Program-made: the position numbers and the translations under genes | In this document: one piece after another, positions 5,798-13,478 of the stretch | Numbering within the stretch: the first letter of the stretch is position 1 | How the letters are laid out: every line of letters begins with the position of its first letter | Assembly (NCBI GenBank): GCA_017539325.1 | Contig: JAFYHD010000132.1 | Coordinates: 1 to 34,499, forward strand | Direction of reading: 5' to 3' | DNA: 34,499 bases | Source: a bacterium | GTDB taxonomy: Bacteria > Auribacterota > UBA3054 | The notes under the pieces: model-generated | Database searches by the model: none | What the model was told of the DNA's origin: nothing | The model's input: only the letters and a program-made list of their open reading frames with translations

Positions 5798-7827
5798 TGT
5801 TCCGCCCTGAGAAAATGAGTTTGCTGCAGTGCGTCGTCCTTGACAGCGACGTCATGAAAGCCTGCAATTTTTTGGTGCGCAGGAAAGTCATGCATCTCAT
5901 CGACCGCAGCCTCCTCCACCCGATCGGCAAAGAGACGCTTTCCGCCGAGCTTCTGGGCGCGCAGACTTCCCTTGAGAAGGCGGAATCTTCCCTCAAGAAG
6001 GTCGCCGACTGGCTGGGCCAGGACGCCGAGCGCGCTATGAGGCCCTTCGAGGGCGAGCTCTCGCCCGTGGAAGCCTCGAAAGAGATCTCGGAAGGTCTGG
6101 CCGCGCTTTTATCCGACATCACAGATCTGGAAGCGAGGAAGGAAGATTTCCTGGATCGGGAGACCGATCTGAAGAGGATCTCCGACGCTCTTCAGAGCCT
6201 TGAAATGGCGGGCGTTTCCGCTTCCGAATTGAGGAGCCTGAAATATTTCGAGTGTATGACGGGCACGATGCCCTTGAGGTTCGTCCCCGAACTCAAGAAA
6301 GCTTTGAAGAACACGCTTTCTGTTTCCGAGATCAGGAAACTCGGTTCGAGAGACGCCAGCGTCATAGTGCTTATGATCAAAGAGGACGCGGAAGTCGTCC
6401 GCAGCACCCTAAAGAGCGTTTTCTTCAACGAAGTCGAGATCCCGGAGAAGTATTCCGTCGAGACCGTAGAAGCTATGGACGAGATCGAGCTGGAGCTCTG
6501 GATGATCAGGGAAGAGGAAGCGCTTCTGAAGAAAGAGGAGCTCGCTCTGCGCTCCAAGGCCAGGAAGCTTTATGCGCGCTGGAAAGTGATGCTCGGCGCG
6601 CATCTGAGAGTTTTGGAAGCCATGAAGCTCTTCGGCAAGACCGCCAGCACGACTTACATCAGCGGCTGGGTCCCGAAAAAGGTCGCCCAAAAGATCGCCG
6701 AGGAACTATCTGTAGTTCTGGAAGGCCGGCTCATCTTTGATATCTCCTGCCCGGAAGACGCGGAAGGCGAGGCGAGCAGCGTCGTCAGAAGCGGCGCGGC
6801 CACCGTCCCGACGAAGTTCGACCATCCCTCTTTCCTGAGGCCTTTCGAACCGCTGGTCACGACCTACGGATACCCGGAGTACAACGGCATCGACCCGACG
6901 CTTTTCGTCGCCATCACTTTTTTGGTCTTGTTCGGCATGATGTTCGGCGACGTCGGTCAGGGATTGATCTTCGTGCTCTTAGGCGCCTTCTTCGCCTTCA
7001 ATAAGAAATTAGCTCCGCTTGCCGACACCGGCAAGCTCTTCATGTGCGTGGGCGTTTCGGCCATGTTCTTCGGCTTCATGTACGGTTCGGTCTTCGGCAA
7101 CGAGGAACTGATCCCGGCTTTGTGGCTGCATCCCGCCGAGGATAGCATCAAGCTTATCGCCAGCGCGATCTTCGTCGGCACGCTCGTTCTGACGCTGGGC
7201 ATCTTCCTCAACGTCTGGCAGGCCATCATGCGCAAGAATTGGCGCGAGGCCATTTTCGGGCAATGGGGGCTTTTGAGCAGCGTTTTCTACTGGACCGCCA
7301 TTGCGCTCTTTTATTACATGGTCGTGAGGAAGGGGACGCTCTCCATAGGCTTGGCCGTGGGAATGCTCATTGTCCCCGTGGCGGCCGTTCTGCTGGGCGA
7401 CATAGTCTGGGGACTTGTGCTTAAGAGAAAGGCCATTAAAGAGGCTTTGTTGGCCGCCAAGGAAGAGGAGACGGAGGACGAAGGTCTGGCCGAGCAGCTC
7501 TTCAAGCCGGTCGAAATTATTCTGAGCCTCATGACCAACACCATCTCGTTCATGCGTGTGGGCGCCTTCGGCATGAACCACGCCGTCATGATGAGCGTAG
7601 TTTACATTCTTGCCGACGTAGGGGGCGGCTGGAGCGGCCCTGCCGCCAACGCTTCAAGCAAAGTCTCCTACATCGTCTCTATCATCGTGGGAAATATTTT
7701 TGTCATGCTCTTGGAGGGGCTGATCGTTTTCATACAGTGCCTGCGTTTGGAATACTACGAGTTCTTCTCGAAATTCTTCGGAGGCTCAGGCGTGAAGTAC
7801 GATCCTTTGAGAGTGGACGACGTATAG
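5794..7827 (+). CDS. atpI: V-type ATPase subunit I (membrane stator, a-subunit)
   Basis: A 677-residue stator subunit that carries the ion half-channels against the K ring. Residues 1-360 are a soluble, coiled-coil-rich arm. From about 365 there are seven to eight membrane helices. The start of the membrane part has GYPEYNGIDPTLF followed by 'MMFGDVGQG', a family hallmark. The essential arginines are visible: Arg588 in ISFMRVGAFG and Arg651 in QCLRLEYYEFFSKF, matching the two arginines known in the Enterococcus NtpI subunit. A GGGAGG ribosome site lies in the end of the C gene. A second in-frame ATG one codon later is also possible as start. The gene ends 32 bp before the K subunit. Confidence 0.96.
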   Translation: MMFRPEKMSLLQCVVLDSDVMKACNFLVRRKVMHLIDRSLLHPIGKETLSAELLGAQTSLEKAESSLKKVADWLGQDAERAMRPFEGELSPVEASKEISEGLAALLSDITDLEARKEDFLDRETDLKRISDALQSLEMAGVSASELRSLKYFECMTGTMPLRFVPELKKALKNTLSVSEIRKLGSRDASVIVLMIKEDAEVVRSTLKSVFFNEVEIPEKYSVETVEAMDEIELELWMIREEEALLKKEELALRSKARKLYARWKVMLGAHLRVLEAMKLFGKTASTTYISGWVPKKVAQKIAEELSVVLEGRLIFDISCPEDAEGEASSVVRSGAATVPTKFDHPSFLRPFEPLVTTYGYPEYNGIDPTLFVAITFLVLFGMMFGDVGQGLIFVLLGAFFAFNKKLAPLADTGKLFMCVGVSAMFFGFMYGSVFGNEELIPALWLHPAEDSIKLIASAIFVGTLVLTLGIFLNVWQAIMRKNWREAIFGQWGLLSSVFYWTAIALFYYMVVRKGTLSIGLAVGMLIVPVAAVLLGDIVWGLVLKRKAIKEALLAAKEEETEDEGLAEQLFKPVEIILSLMTNTISFMRVGAFGMNHAVMMSVVYILADVGGGWSGPAANASSKVSYIVSIIVGNIFVMLLEGLIVFIQCLRLEYYEFFSKFFGGSGVKYDPLRVDDV

Positions 7828-7859
7828 CATTTAATCTAAATTTAAATAAGGAGTAACCA

Positions 7860-8219
7860 ATGAAAAGTAAAGATCTGAGATCCCGCTTTGCCAGGAGTTT
7901 CGCGCTTGTCGCCGCGGTCGTGGCCGTTCTTTTGGCCCCTATGGCTATCCCCATGAACGTCCAGGCTGACGAAACCGAAGCCATCACCGCTTCCGCGCCC
8001 CAGCAGGAAAGCAACACCATGAGATTCTGGGCCGCTGCGGCCGCCGTCAGCTTAGGCTCCATCGCCGGCGGCACGGCTGTCGCCATCGTCGGCTCCGCCG
8101 CCTTGGGCGCCGTCTCTGAACGCCCCGAACTGATGGGCCGTTCCCTCATCTTCCTCGGCTTGGCTGAAGGTATCTGCCTTTACGGAACGATCATCGCCTT
8201 CATGATCCTTTTCAAATAA
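7860..8219 (+). CDS. atpK: V-type ATPase subunit K (rotor ring proteolipid), single-hairpin form
   Basis: A 119-residue proteolipid. Residues 12-36 look like a signal peptide or extra helix ending MNVQA before DE. A single two-helix hairpin then follows: helix 1 about 55-84 (GSIAGGTAVAIVGSAALGA), loop SERPEL, and helix 2 about 93-117 with the ion-binding Glu103 in GLAEGICLYG. Enterococcus K is a four-helix protein of about 156 residues, so this ring would hold one carboxylate per hairpin, as in F-type c rings. No Gln is seen in helix 1 at the place used for sodium binding in known Na+ rings, and Glu103 is followed by Gly. I therefore lean weakly towards proton coupling. Strong AAGGAG site upstream. 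Confidence 0.93.
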   Translation: MKSKDLRSRFARSFALVAAVVAVLLAPMAIPMNVQADETEAITASAPQQESNTMRFWAAAAAVSLGSIAGGTAVAIVGSAALGAVSERPELMGRSLIFLGLAEGICLYGTIIAFMILFK

Positions 8220-8225
8220 AAACAC

Positions 8226-8528
8226 GTGAAAATCAAGATAGTCGGTGACATAATAACTGTGCGCGGCTTCGGTTTCGCCGGGATAGACGGCGTGGTCGTG
8301 AAAACGGCCCAGGAAGCCAGGACGGCTATTCTCAAAATGCTTCAGGACGAGGACATCGGCCTCATCCTGGTCGCCCAGAGCATAGCCAATTCCCTGGGCA
8401 ACGAGTTTGACGAATACCGGTTCCGCAAGCACCTGCCGCTGGTTCTGAGCGTGGAGGATTCCACGGGAGAAAAAGCGGTCGAGGACATCATGGCCGTCGT
8501 GCAGCGGTCACTGGGCTTGAAACTCTAA
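8226..8528 (+). CDS. atpF: V-type ATPase subunit F (central shaft)
   Basis: A 100-residue protein of the V-type F subunit family, part of the rotating central shaft with subunit D. It opens KIKIVGDIITVRGFGFAGIDG, the family's typical 'i.viGD.dtv.GF.laGi.g' pattern, followed by 'DIGLILVAQSIANSL', matching the 'digiI.it..ia' segment. The C-terminus has the P.ilsVed...... element (LPLVLSVEDSTG). The start is GTG, 6 bp after the K stop, and there is no Shine-Dalgarno. Translation is probably coupled to subunit K, which could lower F output relative to the ring subunit. Length is normal. Confidence 0.92.
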   Translation: MKIKIVGDIITVRGFGFAGIDGVVVKTAQEARTAILKMLQDEDIGLILVAQSIANSLGNEFDEYRFRKHLPLVLSVEDSTGEKAVEDIMAVVQRSLGLKL

Positions 8529-8535
8529 AAAAATT

Positions 8536-9114
8536 ATGGAAAAGATTTTTTCAGAGATACTGGACAACGCCAGAACCGAGGCGGAGAACGCCATAAGGGT
8601 GGCCAAGAAGATTGCTGCCCGCGAGGTGGAGTACGCCGAGAGGGAGGCTCGCGAAAGGAGCGAACGCTACAAGAGCGAGAACACCGCGGAGCTTCTGGCC
8701 CTCAGAGAAAGGCAGTCCGTCGTGAGAGTGAGGGAGAACAAAAAGCGCGAGCTTTCCCAGCGCCAGGCTTTCGTCGAGGAGATATTGAAGTCCGTGCTTG
8801 AGATCTTCAAAAAAGAAGGGCGCTCCGGCGCACTCGGCGAGAAATACCAGAGCTGGCTGAAGACTTGCTTTGAAAAGGCGACTAGCTGCTTCGATGAAGA
8901 GTTCTGCGTATCCTGCGCGAAAGAGGACGAAGCGGCGATAAAATCCCTCGCCAAGGGCGCTAAATTAAAGGAAGTCGTAACCGGCGATTACGCCGGCGGC
9001 TTCAAGGTGAGCGACCCGAAGGGCAGGATCTCCGTGGACTGCACCCTGGAAGCGGCTGTCAAGAACAACGAAGAAAAGTGGCGTGACCTTATCATGCGCC
9101 GACTTGGGGAATAA
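8536..9114 (+). CDS. atpE: V-type ATPase subunit E (peripheral stalk)
   Basis: A 192-residue subunit of the outer stalk. The N-terminal half (1-90) is a long charged helix (AENAIRVAKKIAAREVEYAEREA), the second half a compact domain with 'GDYAGGFKVSDPKGRISVDCTLEAAVK'. This matches the family's C-terminal 'GG.vv...dG.i.vdnTle..l' segment. It pairs with the H/G-like protein encoded earlier. The start ATG is preceded by an A-rich stretch (CTCTAAAAAAATT) rather than a Shine-Dalgarno, like subunit F, and the gap to F is 7 bp. The gap to subunit A is 2 bp. Confidence 0.93.
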   Translation: MEKIFSEILDNARTEAENAIRVAKKIAAREVEYAEREARERSERYKSENTAELLALRERQSVVRVRENKKRELSQRQAFVEEILKSVLEIFKKEGRSGALGEKYQSWLKTCFEKATSCFDEEFCVSCAKEDEAAIKSLAKGAKLKEVVTGDYAGGFKVSDPKGRISVDCTLEAAVKNNEEKWRDLIMRRLGE

Positions 9115-9116
9115 CA

Positions 9117-10889
9117 ATGGAAGAGACTCAGACAAGATTGGGAACGGTCTATCGCGTGAACGGCCCGGCCGTCACCGCCGCCGACACCGCCGAGCTCAGC
9201 ATGGGCGAGCAGGTGCTTGTTGGCGAGCTGAATCTCCCTGGCGAGATCATCCGCCAGGAAGGCGACATGAGCACCATCCAGATGTACGAGGACACGACCG
9301 ACATCAAGCCCGGCGACGTCGTCAGGGGCTTGGGCAGCGCGCTTTCCGTGGAACTGGGCCCGGGGCTTCTGGGCAGTTTCTACGACGGCATCCAGCGTCC
9401 TCTGGACCGCATCTATGAGAAGACCGGGACCTTCATCAGCCGCGGCGTTTCCGTACCGAAACTCAACGAGGAAAAGAAATGGCATTTCGTGCCGAAGGTC
9501 AAAGTCGGCGACGAGCTCAACGGCTGCGACATAATAGGCGAAGTGCCTGAAAGCCGCCTGATCGTCCACAAGATAATGGTTCCCCCGGACAAGCGGGGGA
9601 AATTGGTCAGCCTGGCTCCGGAAGGGGAGTACACGATAAAAGACGAGATCGGACGTTTGGAAGATGGGACGGTGCTGCGTTTGGCGCAGAAATGGCCCGT
9701 CAGGCACCCGAGGCCAAGTAAGGGCAGGCTCGAACCGAACGTGCCGCTCTTCACCGGACAGAGAGTCATCGACTTCTTCTTCACGATCGCCAGAGGCGGC
9801 GCGGCCGCCATACCGGGCGGTTTCGGCACAGGCAAAACCGTGACGCAGCACCAGCTCGCCAAATGGTGTGACGCCAACGTTATCGTTTACATCGGCTGCG
9901 GCGAGCGCGGCAACGAGATGACGCAGGTCCTGCAGGAGTTCCCGGAACTCAAAGACCCGAAGAGCGGATACCCCCTTATCGAACGCACAGTGCTTATAGC
10001 CAACACTTCCAACATGCCCGTGACAGCCCGCGAAGCCAGCATATACACCGGCATCACCATCGCGGAATACTACCGCGACATGGGCTACCATGTGGCCATC
10101 ATGGCGGACTCCACCTCCCGTTGGGCGGAAGCTCTGCGCGAGATCAGCGGACGCCTTGAGGAAATGCCCGCGGAAGAAGGCTTCCCTGCCTACCTCGGCA
10201 GCCGTCTGGCGGAGTTCTACGAGAGAGCCGGCAGAGTCACTCAGGGCGAAGGCGACAACATAAGGGAAGGCTCCATTTCCGTTATCGGCGCCGTCTCTCC
10301 CCAGGGCGGCGACTTCTCAGAACCGGTGACGCAGAACACCAGGCGCTACATCAGGGCCTTCTGGGCGCTCGACAAGGCGCTGGCTAGTGCCCGCCACTTC
10401 CCCTCCATCAACTGGAACGACTCCTACAGCGAATACGTCGCTGAGGTGCTCGAGTGGTGGAAGAAAGAAGTGCCGGAACTCGATTATTCCTCAATGCGCG
10501 AACAGGCCATGCGCATATTGCAGGAGGAGAACAAACTTCAGCAGGTCGTGAAGCTCGTCGGACCGGACGCGCTGCCCGACCGCCAGCGCGTGCTTCTGGA
10601 GACCGCGGACATCATCAAGCAGGCTTTCCTGCAGCAGAACGCCTTCCACAGCAACGACGTTTACTGCTCGCCCAGGAAGCAGCTGAGGATGATGGACGTT
10701 ATCCTCGACTTCTACAACGAGGCTCTGAAGGCGGTCGGCGCCGGCGTTCCCTTCACGAAGATCGCCGCTTCCGACATCATAACGAAAATGATCCGCATGA
10801 AGACCGACTTCGGCAACGAAGAAGCGGAGAAACTGTTGGATCTGAAACAGGAGATAAAGAGGGAACTGAAGCTTCTAACGGAACTCTGA
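9117..10889 (+). CDS. atpA: V-type ATPase catalytic subunit A
   Basis: A 590-residue catalytic subunit of the V1 head. The beta-barrel domain (1-70) opens RLGTVYRVNGPAV. The A-specific bulge domain follows at about 110-190. The nucleotide-binding domain has Walker A GGFGTGKT (234-241, Lys240) and catalytic Glu263 in GCGERGNEM. Further conserved stretches include ANTSNMPVTAREASIYTG, ADSTSRWAEALREISGR and SVIGAVSPQGGDFSEPVT. Length matches full A subunits, so the gene is intact. It ends 8 bp before a hairpin terminator. Subunits B and D normally follow A in these operons and are absent here. There is no decayed trace of them in the 155 bp before the next gene. Confidence 0.98.
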   Translation: MEETQTRLGTVYRVNGPAVTAADTAELSMGEQVLVGELNLPGEIIRQEGDMSTIQMYEDTTDIKPGDVVRGLGSALSVELGPGLLGSFYDGIQRPLDRIYEKTGTFISRGVSVPKLNEEKKWHFVPKVKVGDELNGCDIIGEVPESRLIVHKIMVPPDKRGKLVSLAPEGEYTIKDEIGRLEDGTVLRLAQKWPVRHPRPSKGRLEPNVPLFTGQRVIDFFFTIARGGAAAIPGGFGTGKTVTQHQLAKWCDANVIVYIGCGERGNEMTQVLQEFPELKDPKSGYPLIERTVLIANTSNMPVTAREASIYTGITIAEYYRDMGYHVAIMADSTSRWAEALREISGRLEEMPAEEGFPAYLGSRLAEFYERAGRVTQGEGDNIREGSISVIGAVSPQGGDFSEPVTQNTRRYIRAFWALDKALASARHFPSINWNDSYSEYVAEVLEWWKKEVPELDYSSMREQAMRILQEENKLQQVVKLVGPDALPDRQRVLLETADIIKQAFLQQNAFHSNDVYCSPRKQLRMMDVILDFYNEALKAVGAGVPFTKIAASDIITKMIRMKTDFGNEEAEKLLDLKQEIKRELKLLTEL

Positions 10890-10897
10890 TAAAAAAA

Positions 10898-10927
10898 GAG
10901 CCGCAGACTTTGCGGCTCCGGCCTTTT
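10898..10927 (+). terminator. Hairpin directly after subunit A
   Basis: GAGCCGCA (10898-10905) and TGCGGCTC (10911-10918) form an 8-bp stem with a 5-nt loop, preceded by seven A's. It is followed after CGGCC by TTTT. It looks like an intrinsic terminator with a displaced T tract. It closes the ATPase operon without B and D. Confidence 0.65.
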
Positions 10928-11044
10928 ATCCGCCTACCCGAACAAACCTAAGAATAAAAGACCAAAAACATTTTATGAAAGTTCCCAAAGCGCAAACGTC
11001 GGCGGAAGCGTAAACCGACTGCCCCCAAAATGAGGACATAAATT

Positions 11045-11542
11045 ATGACCAAAAAACCCAAACAAGTCGATCTTGAGCAGTACGGCATCTACGAGTGGAA
11101 GGGCCGAAAGTACGAAAGCACTTCGTACGTTTTCGCGCTCGTCTACAACATCACGATGAAGGAAGTGAACCAATATCTGGCCGGCTACGGCTTGAACGCC
11201 ACCAAGTACAACGTGCTCTTCGCCCTGAAAAACCAAAACCACGGCAAGGGCCTTTCGCAGGTCAAATTAGCCAGCCACCTGATCGTGACCCCCGGCAACA
11301 TCACGAAGATGCTGGACAGCCTTGAAAAGGCCGGCTATGTCGTCCGCGGCGTGAACCCGACGAGCCGCCGTGAGAACATCATCAAGATCACTCCGAAGGG
11401 ACTGGAATTCATCGAGGAAGTCTGGCCGGGCTACGACAAGCTTCTGGCTGAGATCTTCCAGACGCTGCCCGAAGAGCATCACGCGCCATTGGACGCCGCT
11501 CTGAAGCAGTGGTTAACCAACCTCAAGAACCGCAAGTCATGA
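11045..11542 (+). CDS. MarR-family transcriptional regulator
   Basis: A 165-residue winged-helix regulator. After a 20-residue leader come helix 1 (YVFALVYNITMKEVNQYL), helix 2 (LNATKYNVLFALKN), the helix-turn-helix LSQVKLASHLIVTPGNITKMLDSLEKAGYV, and the wing VRGVNPTSRRENIIKITPKG with the usual paired Arg and T-x-x-G. A C-terminal dimerisation helix follows. The ligand and targets cannot be told from sequence. The ATG has GAGGA 8 bp upstream. A GTCGG/CCGAC inverted repeat at 10998-11019 lies in the leader and could be an operator, though it is weak. The stop overlaps the start of the DtxR-like gene (ATGA), so the two regulators are made together. Confidence 0.9.
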   Translation: MTKKPKQVDLEQYGIYEWKGRKYESTSYVFALVYNITMKEVNQYLAGYGLNATKYNVLFALKNQNHGKGLSQVKLASHLIVTPGNITKMLDSLEKAGYVVRGVNPTSRRENIIKITPKGLEFIEEVWPGYDKLLAEIFQTLPEEHHAPLDAALKQWLTNLKNRKS

Positions 11543-11934
11543 GAGAATCCGCGGAAATGTACCTGGAGACGATCCTCGTCCTGCAGAAGAGCAAGGACGA
11601 CGGCGTCCACGCGGTGGACGTCTCCAGAGCCATGGGCTTTTCCAAGCCGAGCGTCAGCATCGCCCTGAAGAGATTGAAAAACCAGGGCTACATCGATATC
11701 GACGGCTTTGACCATATCATTCTTCTTCCTGAAGGCGAAAAGGTCGCCAGGGAGATATATGAACGCCATGAAGTCTTAAGCGCGGTCTTCATGGAACTCG
11801 GCGTCCCCGAGGAAATTGCGATAAAGGATGCCTGCAAGGTGGAGCACGTGATCAGCAAGGAGACCTTCGAGGCCTTCAAGCGCCGCAGCGCGAAGATCAA
11901 GAAGCGCTGCCTCGGGTGCGAGCATTACAAATAA
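11539..11934 (+). CDS. DtxR/MntR-family metal-dependent regulator, short form
   Basis: A 131-residue metalloregulator with an N-terminal winged helix (MRESAEMYLETILVLQ, then VHAVDVSRAMGFSKPSVSIALKRLKNQGYI) and a dimerisation domain. It lacks the SH3-like third domain of DtxR, as in MntR. The metal ligands can be read off: Met7, His77, Cys99, Glu102 and His103 (DACKVEH). Met plus Cys at these places is the iron-sensing DtxR pattern rather than the Asp/Glu of B. subtilis MntR, so I infer Fe(II) response. A CLGC motif sits near the C-terminus. I chose ATG 11539, overlapping the marR stop, over an upstream GTG at 11509. The Feo operon is a natural candidate target. Confidence 0.88.
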   Translation: MRESAEMYLETILVLQKSKDDGVHAVDVSRAMGFSKPSVSIALKRLKNQGYIDIDGFDHIILLPEGEKVAREIYERHEVLSAVFMELGVPEEIAIKDACKVEHVISKETFEAFKRRSAKIKKRCLGCEHYK

Positions 11935-11938
11935 ATCG

Positions 11939-11944
11939 TATAAT
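11939..11944 (+). promoter_or_regulatory. Candidate -10 box for the triplet of secreted proteins
   Basis: A perfect TATAAT lies just after the regulator gene and 24 bp before the ATG at 11968. The leader would be only about 17 nt and carry the strong ribosome site AAGGAGG (11953-11959). No -35 box is visible, and no terminator separates it from the regulators, so read-through is possible. Confidence 0.35.
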
Positions 11945-11967
11945 AGAATAAAAAGGAGGATCGCAAT

Positions 11968-13455
11968 ATGACCAAATATTACAGCCTTTTTTTATTCTTG
12001 CTGTTTTTGACCGCCGCTGTAAGGGCGGCCGGCCCGAAAGATTGGGAGAAAGCCTTTTCAAAAGAAGGTGTGTATAAAGAAGGTTCGGGCGATGTGGTCG
12101 TTTATTATTTCGCCATAAGCCTGGCTCCCGGCCCCGCCCGCGTACTCCCCACGCCCGCGAAGGAAGAGAAAGATCCCGAGCCCGTAAAGGAAGAGAAGGT
12201 CGAGGAGACGAAAGTTGAGGAAAAGAAAGTCGAGGAAGAGAAAACTCCTTTTGATACCGAGGCCGAATGGGAAAGGGATGACAAGCTAAAAAGAGCCAAG
12301 GAAAACATTCAGCATTACAGCGAAGAGATCGCGTATGTCAAAGAACAGTTGAAAAGCTTGGACCGCGATGCCGATTATGAGGAAGTCAGGAACCTGGAAA
12401 TTGAACTGAAAGCCAACCAGACCATGCTGGAGATAGCGCAGGAAGTCTTAGCCGAGCTGGAAGGCCAGTCAGCGGAAAAGGAGGCCCCTAAAGCGGAAGA
12501 GGAAAAACCGGCCGAACCCGAGAAGCCTGCGGAGCCGGAAAAACCCGCCGAGCCGGAGAAACCGGCCGAGCCTGAAAAGCCGGCCGTTGAGGAAGTTGAC
12601 AAGAAACCTCCCAAAACACCGGAAACGCACGAAGTCCCCACCAAGGAATTCTACAACGTCGTTAAAATCGCGAGAGCCGGCGACGCGGCTTACCGCAATA
12701 TCAACAGTTGGCTGCAATTAGATCTGAAGTGGCAATATGTGAACACCAAAATATATTTGGTCACGTCCCCGAAGATGTGGAACGCCCTGAAGACCACGAG
12801 CAAAACTTTCTCGCCCGTGCACAACGTCTGCTGGGACAGTAAGAGCCAGTCGGTGCTGCTTTTCGCGTCACCGAAGATAAAGGAAAACCTGGCCGCGAGC
12901 GCGGCCTTTGCCGTGGCTTCCATAGCCTTCGACCAGGCCATGCCTATAATGAAACAGAATAGTTCCGAAGTCCCCGACATTTTCTCCTATGGATTAAGGG
13001 CAAAAGCGGCCGATCTGGACGCGGTCGTTGATCTCAACAAGGTAACGAAGATGGAGTTTTTGAAGGAAAAAGAGCTTCTTCTGCCCGCTGAACTTTTGAA
13101 TCCGACAAGGATGGGCGATCCCAAACGCTGCTATTATTTCATGAGGCAGAGCAGGGCCATTGTGGACTTTTTCGGGACCAACAGGGTAAAGGAATTCCTT
13201 AAGATCGCGAAGGGAGGCAATTCCGGCTTCCGCAACAGCTACCAGCATATGCTCAATCCTGCCGAATGGGCCTGGGATTATGATGATTTCTGCAACAATA
13301 TGTCAAAGCGCTTGTTCTTCCCCTTGACGGAAGAAGCCCACAAGGATCCTGTGACAATGGCGGAGTGGCAGGCCTCTTTAAAGCAGGAGGACAAAGAGTT
13401 GGAAAGAAGAGCCAAAGATAGGAAATATAGAGAAGATCTTAGAAAATACCGGTAA
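11968..13455 (+). CDS. Secreted protein, tandem paralogue 1: coiled coil, PAEPEK linker, suspected pseudo-peptidase domain
   Basis: A 495-residue exported protein of a family I do not recognise. Signal peptide 1-21 (hydrophobic LFLFLLFLTAAV, cleavage near RAA-GPK). A small N-terminal module (GPKDWEKAF to about 50) is followed by a Glu/Lys linker and a predicted coiled coil at about 105-170. A proline-rich linker of four PAEPEK copies comes next. The C-terminal domain is about 225-480, with IYLVTSPKMW, SVLLFASPKI, an Ala-rich helix AASAAFAVASIAFD, YYFMRQSRAIVDFFG, and GGNSGFRNSYQHM near the end. This order of elements resembles gluzincin-type peptidases (the MA-like fold), but the helix where HExxH would sit lacks it. 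An inactive, binding-only domain is my inference. Confidence 0.82.
   Translation: MTKYYSLFLFLLFLTAAVRAAGPKDWEKAFSKEGVYKEGSGDVVVYYFAISLAPGPARVLPTPAKEEKDPEPVKEEKVEETKVEEKKVEEEKTPFDTEAEWERDDKLKRAKENIQHYSEEIAYVKEQLKSLDRDADYEEVRNLEIELKANQTMLEIAQEVLAELEGQSAEKEAPKAEEEKPAEPEKPAEPEKPAEPEKPAEPEKPAVEEVDKKPPKTPETHEVPTKEFYNVVKIARAGDAAYRNINSWLQLDLKWQYVNTKIYLVTSPKMWNALKTTSKTFSPVHNVCWDSKSQSVLLFASPKIKENLAASAAFAVASIAFDQAMPIMKQNSSEVPDIFSYGLRAKAADLDAVVDLNKVTKMEFLKEKELLLPAELLNPTRMGDPKRCYYFMRQSRAIVDFFGTNRVKEFLKIAKGGNSGFRNSYQHMLNPAEWAWDYDDFCNNMSKRLFFPLTEEAHKDPVTMAEWQASLKQEDKELERRAKDRKYREDLRKYR
12508..12579 (+). repeat. Four tandem PAEPEK-encoding 18-bp units
   Basis: Four in-frame 18-bp units each encode PAEPEK, followed by a partial fifth (PAVEE). 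Synonymous codons differ between copies (CCG/CCT/CCC, GAA/GAG), which suggests the repeat is kept at protein level as an extended, rigid spacer. The neighbouring paralogue has a Lys/Glu linker at the same place. Confidence 0.9.
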
Positions 13456-13478
13456 AAAATCATCTGCGAGGAACAGAT

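Noticed and set aside
10890-11044. Remnant of V-ATPase subunit B after subunit A
   Set aside because: The 155 bp contain a hairpin, an AT-rich leader and a 12-codon frame (10974-11012) with no similarity to B. The loss or relocation left no scar.
12500-12600. TonB-like protein suggested by the EKPAEP proline-rich stretch
   Set aside because: The protein has a cleavable signal peptide rather than an anchor, no TonB C-terminal domain, and no ExbB/ExbD neighbours. The stretch is a spacer between domains.
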